From Cystobasidium ongulense (lineage: Eukaryota > Basidiomycota > Cystobasidiomycetes > Cystobasidiales > Cystobasidiaceae): DNA of 64,000 nucleotides. Made by a program: the position numbers and the translations under genes. The notes under the pieces were generated by a model that did not search any database, was not told where the DNA came from, and saw only the letters and a list, made by a program, of their open reading frames with translations. Below, piece by piece: positions 25,156-39,266 of this stretch. The stretch is from the NCBI GenBank assembly GCA_022835595.1, contig BQUP01000002.1, forward strand, positions 2,940,481-3,004,480, read 5' to 3'. Within the stretch, counting starts at the first letter, position 1. Every line of letters starts with the position of its first letter.

Positions 25156-27450
25156 ATGCGTTCAGACGAAGAAGCACAGGCTGCAGCTGTGCCGGCCGAG
25201 GAAGGCGAGACTGCAGCCAATGGTCGAACCTCTCTCAAAGACTCAGACGCTGCTGAAAAGCCAGCTGGGAAGCTGCAAGGTGCTGTGAGAGTGGAAGATC
25301 GCATCGAGGTCAAGCTGGAAGGCAAGGAACACCCTTGGAATTGGTCCAAGACGAGGTGAGGCGACGGATACGCTTGACTCGCATAGGGGATCCGTGCTCA
25401 CACCACTCTTGCTCACTTCGCTACAGTCGGTGGATCATCACCATCCAAACTGCTCTCATGATGTTCAGCGCCACCATCACTTCCTCAGCCCCATCTGGAG
25501 GGGCCCGCCTATTTTCAGCCAACTTTGATACCAGCAGAGAAGTGACCGGGCTTATCGTCTCTGTCTTTCTGGTCGGCTACTCGGTCGGTCCCTTCGTGAC
25601 TGCCCCATCCACCGAAACTTGGGGAAGACGACCCCCTTCTATTATCTTCATGGCATTATATACCATTTTCAATGGAGGTAAGCTTGATCCAGTTCAATGT
25701 TATGGTTTGGAATGAATCATTTGCTGAGCTGACTATCGCCGCAGCTTGTGCTGCTTGCAATGGAATCGTACCGTTACTTATATGCCGTTTCTTCGCGGGA
25801 GCTATGGCATCGTGAGCTGGATAGTCCATCTGCCACAACAGCCAACTTCTATCTAATCATTTGTGTCGATTTGAAACTCAACAGTGGCCCGATAGCGACG
25901 AGCGGGACCATCGTAACTGATATCTGGGCACCGAAAGACAGAGGAATGGTTATGTCGATATGGTCGGTTGGTAGTTTTGCTGGACCGTCCTTGTAAGCGT
26001 TGGCGCCTAGAACGCTATTTGTGAGGAATCTGTGCTGAAATCAGTTCTGTTCGACTGCAGGGGACCTATCGTCGGCGGTTTCATCGCCATAAGCGGCCTG
26101 AATGTTCGCTGGATCTTCATAGTCATGACTCTCCTAAGTGGTTGTTTGACTATCGTCATCTTCTTCGCCTTGCCAGAGACATATGTCCCATTGCTTATCC
26201 ATCGCAAGGCGGAGAAATTGAAGTTGGAAACGCAGGATATGAGGTACTATGCTAAGTTTGGCGAAGACAAGGGAGGTGCATGGAAGAACATATCGGTGAG
26301 CGCAATCTGTCGGGCGAAATATCATTGTGCATCGAGCTGACTGTCTCTTGAACACAGGTCACACTCACTAGGCCGTTCAAGATATTCTTTCGAGAACCCA
26401 TCCTTATTTTATCCACAATCTAGTAAGGCCGTCCCTTCCATGCCTTTCAAAAAGTACATTCCATAGAGATCGCTGATACTCTTCTCCATTTCCGTTCTAT
26501 TCGCTAGCTCCTCCTTCGCGTACGCCGTTCTGTACATGCTCTTCCCATTGTACCCGATCATCTTTCAAGACATTCGAGGTTTGAACGAAGGAGTAGGAGA
26601 TCTACCCTTCTTAGCCACTATGGGAGGTGTCGTCGCGGCTATTGGCATACAGTATCTCTACCAAATCAAATACAGACGAGATCTCGCTGCCAATAACGGT
26701 AAACACACGCCAGAGTTGAGACTTGCTCCAACTTATCTTGGAGGTCCTGTGATGGTCGTAGCACTGGTGAGTAATATTCACTATGTAAACATGACCGTTG
26801 AACTCCAAACTGATTGTTTACTCGTGGTGGATCCTGTGACTATAGCTCTGGCTCGGCTGGACAGGCTACAAATCGAGCATCAGCGCCGCTGTACCTGCTC
26901 TATCAGGTCTTTTGACAGGAATCGCAAGCGTGCTTGTGTTCAGATCATTTTCGACATATGTACTGGAATGCTACAAGGAATTTGGAGCTTCTGCAATGGC
27001 GGCACTCGTGGTGTTCAGAAGTTTATTCGGTGCTGGATTACCTATTGCTGTTGAGCCGCTGGTACGAGCTGTAAGTTTTGGCGGTATTTTGACCTCTATC
27101 AGCCTTTGAGTATTACCATAGTCACTGATGTAGTGATGGTATTTCTATCTTCTAAAATTATGATGTTGATGTCGACTTTCTCTTCGACGCGTTCTTTCTA
27201 TTTGGCTCGGTGCATGAAACGCGTCTCGTCAATTGACCCAAACAGTTGGGCGTGGAATGGTCCGCTACTCTGCTCGCTGCATTCCAGCTGCTCTTGGTTC
27301 CCGTTCCCTTCCTTTTCTACAAGTGGGCTATCTCAGCTTTCTTGTCTTGTCCTGCCTGTAGCCGTTCTGACGCTTTGTATCGTTTCTTCTTCGCTCAGAT
27401 ACGGTGCTAAAATTCGAGCGCGAAGTCCTTACTCTGTCGATGAAGCATAG
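25156..27450 (+). CDS. MFS drug/polyamine:proton antiporter (DHA1-like)
   Basis: Ten exons (25156-25355, 25427-25677, 25745-25811, 25885-25992, 26061-26295, 26358-26422, 26508-26766, 26846-27061, 27246-27322, 27399-27450) give 509 residues. After an acidic cytosolic tail comes HPWNWSK, the usual lead-in of fungal DHA1 transporters, then about 12 membrane segments. GPFVTAPSTETWGRRPP carries the loop 2-3 signature; GPIVGGFIA and LPETYVPLL follow on schedule. The C-terminus FYKYGAKIRARSPYSVDEA is typical of Tpo/Flu1/Caf5-like exporters. The start is the first ATG of the frame. Substrate cannot be read from sequence; polyamine or drug efflux at the plasma membrane is the family guess. Confidence 0.9.
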
Positions 27451-28837
27451 CCCAGCAGCCATGGCAAGTTCTCTCCTTGGACAATTGACCAAACGGCAAT
27501 AAGACGGACGACTCATCCAAATGAATGCATTCATCATCATCATCATCAAGATACCGTCAGTCAGATGGAAAAGATTATGCAGACTGGCAAGGCGATCGAA
27601 TTATCGGTCATGCAAGTACCGTATGCAGCAATTGGGCGGAGAGTATGCAGCGTTATCTAAGCAAGGCACGCCCATATGATATAACGAGGAGGTCTGATGC
27701 TGGTTAGATGGATGTGGGAATGCCAATGCCGATGCGCCTGAAAGGTGGGAAGTGTATGACAGGAAAGCCGAATTATCGAGATCGCCTAGCGAGAATGGTA
27801 CCAGCGAAAATTCTGCGAGAGCCGACCTTGCAAAGCAGGCCAGTCAGCGAAACACATGCATGCATGCAATATACAGTCCTCTGGAAGTATCCGCTGTTCT
27901 CTTCCACATCCTGTCCTTCCCACTGCACCGCCAGTCGCATACTGCAGAATGGAGTGCGCATGTGCATAGGCAGACGATCGGAATAGGGCGGACCTGATGG
28001 TACCTATCACGGGCAGAAGTGGGTCTAGACTGGGTCATGCGGACTGCCTGGCTTGGCTTGGATAGGGGACTAGACTGCATCAAGCTGTCAGCATGTTTCA
28101 ATTGGCAATGTCACAAGAGATCTGCCATTCAGTGCGGAAATGGCCGTCCCAGAAGGTAGAGGAGAGGTGTTCGAACGAGCCAAAGATGGGTGTGGCGTGC
28201 AAATCATGCTGATCTGAGAGATAGCAGAGTGTGCATGCTGAGGTCTCCACTTCCTGCGGGCATCTCATTGGACGCGTCTTGCTTGTCGCCACCACTCTGC
28301 CTCTCAGCTGAAGACTGTCGCATCTGCTTTGCTTCTTCCCACTCGACGCAGCTCTGCTCTACTCTGCGCTGCTCTTCCTCGTCCTGGCTGTTCTAGCTTA
28401 TCTCCTCTTCCAAGCGGACCTCATTCCAGCGATCAAGAGCAGCCTCCATTCTTCGCCCCCTCTCCCTGACTGATCACACGCCAGGAGGCCAAGGTGGGTG
28501 GGATGAGACGACGACGACGACGATTGCCATGCCTGCTGACGCTTCCTCTCTTCTCTCTTTCCATCCATCCGTCACTCGACTCGACTCGACTCGACTCGAC
28601 TCGACGCTCGGTTCGCTCGCACCGCACCTCGGTCCAGCTGTCAAAGGTAGTCGCGTGATATCCTTCACCGCGGCCATCCACTTGGGGAGGTCTAGGACAG
28701 CTGTACAGCGGGTGAGTAGATGCACACACATCGACGCGTCGATGGGCTCGCTAGGCTGACTCTGTCACTCACCACTCTCCCTCCGCCCTTGCCTTCTGTC
28801 TGTCGGGTTCCTGCTCAGTCTCATCCGCCACTTCATC
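27451..28837. promoter_or_regulatory. Long intergenic leader upstream of the C2H2 factor
   Basis: 1387 bases without a supported gene. The last 600 bases are rich in CT tracts and short upstream ATGs, as expected for a long 5' leader of a regulated transcription factor, and hold a pentamer repeat at 28574-28605. Confidence 0.5.
28574..28605. repeat. Pentamer microsatellite (ACTCG)n
   Basis: Six and a bit copies of ACTCG in a row. Each unit junction makes a TCGA palindrome. It lies about 230 bases upstream of the C2H2 factor start. Confidence 0.95.
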
Positions 28838-31523
<2,686 letters not shown>

Positions 31524-32328
31524 GGAATGATGCCTTTAGCTTCAACCCTGCGTATCCCGCCTACTATTGTGTCAGAAGTCAATTAGCAGTAAAGTATCAG
31601 TGATGGAAACGGTGTCTTGCCTCTCATTAGAGCAGACAGGCCTTAAATTAATGTTTATTTCCGTATAGCGCCAATACCATGGCAGCTTAGCAAAACAACA
31701 CTACCAGTAGTAAAAGCAGAAGGTCATCTGTAAGATTGTATGAATTATCACTATTTCTAAACTTTCTGTTGCATTATTAGAACTGTTAGATTCCTGCCTT
31801 TATTGTGATGCAATAGCCAAATCGTCTAAAAGCTCCATGTTGTCAATTCATTTGCCGAAAGAAAAGTTACTTGCCCGTATAAGCATGCATTTTCAATTTG
31901 AGCTGCAGTTATGCGAAGCGGCGAGCTCTTCTCTCAGGCAGAGAAGCGTTCCATCGGGTTCTCAGGTGGGCTGGGATGCAAAGGCCACAAACAACTCCTG
32001 GTTCTGCTTTCAGTAGTACAATGAAGCCAGCATGTCCATAATCAATAGGTAACGCGAATTGACAAACACCTATGGGCATGGATCTTGTGGCGGAAGAGCT
32101 TAGCTGTGCTGCATGATCATCAGTACACGTCGGCCGTGGAATTGCTCACGCAACGCGTATAATCCAGCAAAGCTCTTCCAACATACGTTTGCACTTTCCT
32201 ACAACATGCGGGTGAATGACGGTCTTGATACAATTATTGCTTCTGGAAATTTGAGAGTGTCGTCCTTTCGGGAGTGAAAGCACGCTTGAAATCTGGGACA
32301 AGTATCGGACGCTATAGAGAATTGCGTA
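31524..32328. other. Intergenic, two convergent 3' flanks
   Basis: AT-richer 3' flanks of the C2H2 factor and the E2 gene. No RNA gene or long frame supported. Confidence 0.5.
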
Positions 32329-33410
32329 CTAGTCCCACGCCTCGTCTGCGCTCTTCCGGACCAATCTGCGGACCTTCTTCTTGTAACCTTCGAAATCGTC
32401 TCGAACTTGCTTCGCAGCGTCTACATTGGCAGGAGAGCTTGTGTCTGGCACGTCTGCAGATAGCATCGAAATGATTGACAGAACCTGAGAGGGTGTGAAA
32501 TCTGCATCAGCTTTGTTTGCCTATATCGTTCCCGGCGCTGGACTGACAATAGATTCTATCGTATGTACTGGTAGCCACCGCTCGCCCGACGTCTCGTGTC
32601 CATACTGATCTTCGCCAGGTTCGTGTAGTATTGATATGCACAGTCTTCCGTCGGAGTAAACTGTGTGAATTGGATTGAGCAATGTTAGTAGACAATTGTC
32701 CAAAACAGGCTACAATGGCTTACTGTTAGGATGCCACATCTCCGTTGTGAACTGCATTATTAGTACTCTTCATGTTAGAGAAGGTGCGAAATCGCTGATT
32801 CAAAGCGAAGACGCGCACCTTGAATGTTGGTGGGCGCAATGGGAACTCCTGTAGATCACGTAAAGGGTGAGAATAGCGAGAGCGAAGTTGTCAAGAGCAG
32901 GTACAGACTCACCTGCGGGAAGGTCATCCGCCCTTTCAAAAAGCCTCCCTCGCTGTAGATAACTTAGATCAGCGAGGTAGATCCATTTCAGGATGGCTAC
33001 ACTCACTACAAAGTATCTGCAGGGCTGTAGAGCGGAAAGAGAAACGGACGAACGAGAATAAAGCTTAGTAGAGCGAAATCACGGGACCTGTTCCCAGAAA
33101 GTGTAGCAGTACACACCCGAAGATTGTGACCTGGTGAAATGCAATATCGTAAGCTTAGATCTTCACGCGCAGGCGACATAACGATAACACACCTCCCACT
33201 CATATACGTTGTTGTCGTCGACCAATCCGGCAGAGAAACCGTCAACGGGGTTCTTGCGCAATGCTGCAGTAACAAATATGACAGGCGCGTATGCAGAGAC
33301 AATGTGTATGCGTCAGCTGGAGAGCACTGCGTCTATTCGGAACGGCAGTCGATCATCGTGGCCATACCCATTAGATACCGTCTCAGCATTGATGCTGACC
33401 CAGAAGTCAT
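32329..33410 (-). CDS. E2 ubiquitin-conjugating enzyme, UBE2G1/Ubc7 type
   Basis: It carries ubiquitin for ER-associated degradation; family members build Lys48 chains with ER-membrane E3s. Nine exons (33368-33410, 33193-33263, 33117-33130, 33007-33024, 32913-32952, 32819-32848, 32724-32751, 32548-32660, 32329-32484) give exactly 170 residues, the length I recall for human UBE2G1. Two exons are 14 and 18 bases. In order: LRRYLMALRKNPVDGFSAGL, EWEVTIFGPADTLYEGGF, FPLRPPTFKFTTEMWHPNIY, the catalytic Cys in DGRLCISILHEPGED, the family's acidic loop after it, ERWLPVHTIESIVLSIISML and SPANVDAAK. Every intron has GT..AG ends and fits phase. The donor after exon 4 could be GTAGTG or GTGAGT; the latter gives the family's TLYEGG. 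No long frame covers this gene, so it is easy to miss. Confidence 0.94.
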
Positions 33411-33786
33411 CTTGCAGAACAGTTGCCGGGATAGTGTTGGAAGCGAGTCTCTAGTGTATTCAGCAGTGCTTGCGGACACAGTAAGCCAGTTCCCTATGAT
33501 GCGGGTTCGTGATCGCTATGCTTGAGGTGCTGCTGCTTCGCGTACGCAATACCAACGACCAGCTTGTATGCAGCGAGACGATGGAGAAAGAAAGGGCCTT
33601 GTTGTGCCGAATACGAGAATTCAGACTCGATTTTGTTTCGTGCGCGCAAGATGGTGGTTCTGAACAAACAGTTGCAACAGGCCTGACGGCTCGAGCAAGA
33701 ATGCGGCCAGTCATTGATCGCAGTCGCGGTTGCACTTCTACCTTCCTGACCGACATTGCAGCAGAAGCACGATTATCGTAGGGTGC
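33411..33786. promoter_or_regulatory. Divergent promoter, E2 / HDEL protein
   Basis: 376 bases between the E2 start and the upstream ATG of the next gene. No specific site named. Confidence 0.45.
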
Positions 33787-34339
33787 ATGAGACTATCATA
33801 TAATACAGCGAGCATATTATTAGGCGCTTCCTTGCTGCTTCCGTATCTAGCTATGGCCACAATGCAAGAACCCGACAATAGTCAGAATGCAGCTAAGGTG
33901 CCTCTCATGCTGGAAAACCAGAGCGAAGGCGATGTCACGACGCTCGACATGTCTTCTGGGTCTGCGAGTGTCGAGCTGGGCCCTGTCGTAGTAAACGAGG
34001 ACGGTGAGTAACAGACTTGGGATCTTTGCTGAGGAGTTGTGGCAAAATACATGCAGCAACAACGCTGAAGACGCAACTTCTCCCGTCATTGCTCACCTTA
34101 CAGGAACGCTATCGCGGATCACGAATTGGCTGAAGATGTCAGATTCGGAACGGAAAACCACACTGCGTGTATTGGCCAAGCGCAACCAGTCAAGATTGGA
34201 AGCTCTAAAGGCGCGCGAAGGAAGTCAATCCGAAGAAGCCACAGCAGCGACAACTACAAGTGCAGCAGCCACATCGACCAGCACAGGTGCCTCTCCAGGA
34301 AGTGAAAAGGTGCAAGGTAGCGCACACGACGAATTATGA
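33787..34339 (+). CDS. Small conserved fungal protein with signal-like start and HDEL end
   Basis: Exons 33787-34003 and 34104-34339 give 150 residues; from the inner ATG at 33853 it would be 128. The core LGPVVVNEDG, then GTLSRITNWLKMSD and LRVLAKRNQSRLEALK, is a stretch I know from small unnamed proteins across fungi; I cannot give a function. The upper ATG adds MRLSYNTASILLGASLLLPY followed by LAMA, a good match to a signal peptide (basic start, hydrophobic core, AxA cleavage). The C-terminus reads GSAHDEL then stop. HDEL is the fungal ER retrieval signal. Together these suggest an ER-lumen protein. The inner ATG has better context, so a cytosolic form is possible and HDEL may be chance. 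The middle third after the core is Ser/Thr/Ala-rich. Confidence 0.75.
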
Positions 34340-34612
34340 GATGATGTGGGCCATTGGTACGGTCCATGTACCATATTATACCCTAGTTTCACGCAAGGCA
34401 GGACAAGCCGCTGTTTCACTCTAAAAAAGACATGCAGCAGAAATAACAAGGATGCTTGGATGTACTATAAAAGCTATAGCTCTGACAGCTGTGTAATACA
34501 TATCACGAGCACCCATACGTGCACGATGATCGGACTCCTACTTGCTCCATGCACGACTGAAGCAGCAAAGGGCCTGCTCAGGACCGTCTAGTCACTTTCG
34601 ACGCAAGTTATT

Positions 34613-35431
34613 ATGACGAGTAGACCTGTGCCTCTCGGCCGCTGGGCGCTGCCGCCGGCGTCTGCCATAGGGCCAAGCGACATGTAGGCACCCGGACAGC
34701 ATCTGGCTTCGTTTCCGAGCAGTGCTAAGGCTTATGATAAACTGCAGCAGCAGGAGCGTACAAGTACCGCCTGGGTTCGCGGACCAGGACCGGACAAAGG
34801 CTCCCAGCTCCGCTACGACCGGGGGAACGTCTTCAACTATCGCACAAAAGCAGTCATCATTGCAAGTCTTGCGCACGCAAAAAGCATGGGATCTAGCTAT
34901 TGCACCCGCCAAGGCCGTACCCATGCAAGGCTTCATGATCTACATGTCAGGTGGAGGCGTCCAGATTTTCAGTCTTATGATAGTCTACCAGCTCGTCAAG
35001 AACGCGATTACGGGCATGATGGGCGTGAACAATGGTATGTATGACACATTGAGCAGCCCGTATTGCATTATACCGTCAATCCTTGCTTACAATTGTGATA
35101 CATTGCATTGAAAAGCGTTCGAACATCTTGAGCAAACTTCCGTCGCCTCAACAGCAGAGGGAATCAAACCCACCGTCAAGGCTCCAACATTCACACTTCA
35201 AAAAATAGTACACTGCCTTGCACAATGCTTATTGTTGGCATTAGGCTTGTACAAATGTCATTCTATGGGTCTTCTCCCCACCCATGAGTCAGACTGGCTG
35301 GCTTTCTCGAAACAGCGAATAGTGAGTCAGGCCGCGCTTGAACCGAAACTGAAAACTATGATGCTCACGACTACTCTGTGCAGCCTATAGAGACCTCTAG
35401 CATTTCACTGAATGGATGGTGGCAGCAGTAA
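34613..35431 (+). CDS. EMC4: ER membrane protein complex subunit 4 (EMC4)
   Basis: EMC inserts tail-anchored and weakly hydrophobic segments into the ER membrane. Exons 34613-34683, 34754-35034, 35116-35321 and 35384-35431 give about 201 residues. Clear family marks: [40 protein letters not shown] (first membrane segment), and after the second the signature [18 protein letters not shown]. Two membrane segments are visible (about residues 93-115 and 150-165). The first exon is the least certain: it starts [15 protein letters not shown] and its acceptor lies in a CAG run (34747-34753), so a residue may shift. The preceding VPPGFADQD matches the PPGF found in yeast Emc4. Confidence 0.92.
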
Positions 35432-35797
35432 GACAAGTTTCGCATTGTAACGTATAAGTAGTGCAGAGAACGGGCTGTATAAGTATCGGCGAGCGGACTT
35501 TGCACATTGTGTACACCTTTCTATAAGCATCGTTGTTGCTGGCAGTTGTGACAATCGGCAATGACGTTGATTTGGTCGTCTTAGCTTGCGATAGCGGAGT
35601 GGCTTATCTTTCGCAACAACGCCAGTGTTGCGTGCTGGCTAATCCAATCTTAGCATTGTACGCGAGTCACGTTTACGCTACAAGTGAGCCGACCGGCAGG
35701 AAGTGCAAGTAACCAGCGTTGCTACAATGCACGCAAATATGTATAACAACAGGACTGCCAACTGAACGAGACCCAGCAGTGCCCAATTGCCAAATGA
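35432..35797. other. Intergenic, convergent 3' flanks
   Basis: Between EMC4 and the PDAP1-like gene. Nothing further seen. Confidence 0.5.
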
Positions 35798-36716
35798 CTA
35801 GCGTTTTCGACCGCTGGCTTTGATGGCCGTCTCTTTGGCGGTGTCTTGCTCTGCTTTTTCTGCCGCTTTGCGAGCAGCAGCCTCTTCTCTTTCTTTGCGG
35901 ATGACGGCGAGACGAGCGAGATCTGATTTGGCTTCTGTCGTCTTTCCAGCGCGGTGAAGCTGCGAAAGAGAAATATGTAAGTCAAAAGCGCAAGTATAAG
36001 CGTCTTCAAGGGATCTCACCTCGAGATACTTTTCTCTAGCAGCCTTCTTCGCAGCTTCATCCCTGAAAGACGCAGCAATGACAAGATCAGCCAAAGCACG
36101 TGTCTGATGCATATGTCAATGGTACCGACCTCTCTTTTCGATTCATGCCGGCAGAGGCCCCTTTAGCTGGCTTATCATCTGATGCTCCTAGAGACGACGC
36201 TTTCATTTGCTTGGCCAGGTTTGCATTGCCTCGTCCCGCATTGAGAACATCATCATCGTCGTCACTGTCACTTTCGGCCTGGTTTTTTTGGGCCTTTTGC
36301 TGCTTTGCAGCTTTCTTTGCCTCTCTGGCAGACAGTTCCGGTACATTTCCAAACTTGTCTTTGCCATCAGGTCCAATTTCGGATGCGGCAGTCTGTGTTG
36401 GGGTCGGTCTAGAGGTGGAGGCCTGGGATGGCAGAGAAGCTGTAGTGCTTGGTTGCTCATCTTCGGAACTGGACTCGTCGCTATCTTCATCCTCCTCCTC
36501 CTCTTCATCCTCATCCTCATCTCCTGAGGACTTTTCACCCTCCCACATGCCTTCCTTCTCTTCAGCCTCTGCTCGTAGAGTCCTGGCAGGTGTAAATCTG
36601 ATAATTCGGGCGTTAGCTGTGATATTTCAGCTGCTTATGGGCTATCGAGGCAGTACCACTTACCGCTTCGCTCCACCGCGCTTGGGCTTGCCAAACTTTC
36701 CACTGTTGCGTACCAT
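35798..36716 (-). CDS. PDAP1/PP28-like casein kinase substrate phosphoprotein
   Basis: Exons 36664-36716, 36130-36597, 36020-36062 and 35798-35959 give 241 residues. The family (human PDAP1, 28 kDa heat- and acid-stable phosphoprotein) is small, highly charged and disordered; its role is unsettled. The start GKFGKPKRGGAKRFTPAR is basic. A long Glu/Asp/Ser stretch at about 40-65 and 130-145 offers casein kinase 2 sites. The C-terminal signature is clear: MNRKERDEAAKKAAREKYLE, then LHRAGKTTEAKSDLARLAVI and RKEREEAAARK. The C-terminal part forms a likely long single helix. It is divergent from BAP31, 195 bases apart. Confidence 0.9.
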
Positions 36717-36911
36717 TGTGTGTCTGTGCTGCAAGTGACCTGAGGGTGTCGACTCCAATCAATGTTTGACTAACCTGCAATGTTGCATGATCAGGCCTCG
36801 TCAAGGCCGGCCACGACTGCGGCAACTCTTTGCTTTCCTTCCATCTTCAAGCAACACGTAGTTGCAGTTGCACCGACTATTCGAACACACTCATAAGTAG
36901 CAGGGCCCACC
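36717..36911. promoter_or_regulatory. Divergent promoter, PDAP1-like / BAP31-like
   Basis: 195 bases between start codons; shared promoter space. No site named. Confidence 0.55.
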
Positions 36912-38016
36912 ATGTCTCTCTATCTACAGCTCGTCTTCGCACTGCGTGAGTCCTGCAGCGTCTCCAGGACGCGGTGACGCACAAGGGTAATCGACAGCCT
37001 CACTGACACGTTATGCCTGCGTTTTTACTGGCTGCACAGTCACCTTTGAGGTGAGTCTCATCCATTATCTATGCTTGGCTCGGCTGATCCCCTGTCTCTG
37101 CAGCTGGCGCTCTTCATTGTTCTGGTGGTGCGTCCCAACATAACATGATGCCCGTGGCCCTATGAACAAGAACAAGACTAATCCCTACACTGCACCGCGC
37201 TTAGATCCCCAAACCGTTCAAGTTCCAGAAGCAAATGTTCTTGTTCCTGTCGAATAATCCTGTCGTGTCCCGTGCTATCTATGGGTTGAAGGTGATTCGC
37301 GCTGGACGTCTCGGTCAGTGACGTGGGACATGTTTGCTAACCTTCCATGCTCCGTTATGAATTGCCAGATCCTGTTCATGTAAGTGCGGACAGTACTGAA
37401 TCATTGGAAAGTTACGTTGCTGACTGTTGCTCTTGATGCTAGCTTCGTAACGGTACTTTTCATCGGTGAATCTGCTCCTGCGCCCGGATCAGCTGGAGTA
37501 CCCTTGCTGACGGTACAATACACTGACAGATTCATTGCAACACATGTTGCGAGTCCACAACGAGGGCATGGCCGCCAGAGAAAGAGGCACACGAGGTGAC
37601 CTCCGAGCGGAGACCGACTGGCGCTCTCGCAAGTTCTTAAGCGAGTGAGTAACGGCCGCCTGCAGCCTTTCATTTTGAAGATAGCTTACAATCTGTCGTA
37701 CAGGCGAAACTTCTACCTTACTGGGTCGACGCTATTCCTAGCCTTGTCGCTCAACCGGGTCTATTCTCTACTCCTAGATATTGTCAAGCTCCAGGACGAG
37801 CTAGCTAATGCACGCGCACAAGTAAGTCTCTATGCACGCGTTCTGCTTCAACTCAGCTGATGCATGTGACTCACGTCTGGCTACTACCTTCAGAAGCCGA
37901 CCGTCGGCAATGCCGGCAATGCCGAAAAGTATGAGTCTTTGAAGCGCGACTACGATAACCTCGCTGCCAAGTACAACGCTAAGGAGGGCGCTCAAGCTTC
38001 CAAGAAAGCCGACTAA
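36912..38016 (+). CDS. BAP31/Yet3-like ER membrane protein
   Basis: BAP31 homologues are three-pass ER proteins that aid export and quality control of membrane proteins. Nine exons (36912-36945, 37040-37050, 37104-37127, 37205-37291, 37369-37379, 37443-37465, 37530-37644, 37704-37821, 37894-38016) give 181 residues; two exons are 11 bases. Starts MSLYLQLVFALLTFELALF like yeast Yet3, then VLVIPKPFKFQKQMFLF, KILFIFVTVLFIDSLQHML and a third segment (LTGSTLFLALSLNRVYSLL). The C-terminal tail KRDYDNLAAKY is the start of the family's cytosolic coiled coil, short here. The end KKAD is not a classic KKxx signal. No single frame shows the whole protein, because exons are so short. Confidence 0.9.
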
Positions 38017-39266
38017 GGACGCAGAACTCTGCTAAGGGCTAAAAGACATTGCTTCGAACGCGAACGAGACGAAAGAAAGACAGGCCGCGCCAGTGAAGCT
38101 TTGTCTATTCATGCTCGACGTATCTATTCGTGCACTGTGTTAAGCTATGAACCGCAATATACGAAACGGTGGACAAACTGTCCTTTATGTCCTTTGCGAC
38201 CTTCGGGTAGCCTATCGAGCAATTCCTGTCACCTGTCTGGTTGCCTTGCGGATTACAAACGCACACAACCTTTATTGCATGCGCAGAAAGCAGCTTGTGG
38301 AACGGTAGTGTACTTCCTCACTTAAGGCGCTTACGGCTCAGTCAGCTGATTAACCGAACCTTCGAAGAGCCTATTGATTACAGTAGAAGGAGTCTGCTCA
38401 GTCACTGATGGTCTTGTATAAACTTATTGTTACGTCAAGTCTGGTGGAGTTGACGAAAAGCGAGACGAGTCGCTATGCACTTGACGAGATCGACAAGGTG
38501 GTCCAGGAAGCTTCACGGTATCAGCAGCGTATGCATGGTGGCGAAGTGCGTACGCCACCATTGTACGGTATTACCGTGGGCATGGCATGCAGGACTGGGA
38601 TAACGGCGTGCAGGGAGTACCATGACGGTTCAGTCTGTATGGTAACGCAGGTTCAACTTGCTAGGTAGAATAGAGAGACTTGCGCTTGGCCAGTAAGTTA
38701 CCGTAAGGTTTCATCGTGGAGTCCCAAGTTTGCAAGCTGAGCATTATTCCGATCTCTTTTTCAGACGTGGGAACATCGTTTTCCACCGCGGAAGAAGGCA
38801 AGCCGCATCAAGAGGCGATAATTATACGATATCACGGTACCTGACTGTGTCTATCCTCGCGGTCTTGTATCGGTATCGGCTCGTGCACATGCTGCTCCAG
38901 CATGCGCAATTTCCACGCTGCAAGTGCCCACCCCGCGTCTGAAATTGCCGGGTGGCCATGCATGTGGACCGGAGCGCGGAAGCACGTGCATTTCAAGCCC
39001 AGAGCGCTGTGGCGTCGTTATCACGAGATTTTGCCCGCATGCCAGGCTTCTAAAAGCATCAAATTTGCGTGTGGAAAGCTGAAAGCATGCAGCCCCAGCA
39101 TCTGGGCATCCTATCATCTCTCCTTGATTGCACCTTTCCTCCGCTTCGAGCAGCCCATCGTCCTCCGACTTTCCCTGGCCCAGTTTTCTTCTACCTTTCT
39201 TCTTCGTCTTGTGTACCTCTTGCCTCTGCTCAGCCAGAATCAAGAACGTCAGCAAGACTTTCCACC
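38017..39266. promoter_or_regulatory. Long intergenic upstream of the OPT transporter
   Basis: 1250 bases. One 86-codon ATG frame (38408-38668) has no family likeness. The final 200 bases are CT-rich, as in strong fungal 5' leaders. Confidence 0.5.

Noticed and set aside
36100-36738. 212-codon antisense frame opposite the PDAP1-like gene
   Set aside because: Shadow of acidic low-complexity codons; crosses introns of the real gene.
38408-38668. 86-codon ATG frame upstream of the OPT gene
   Set aside because: Single short frame, no known motif or splice partner found; could not be supported.
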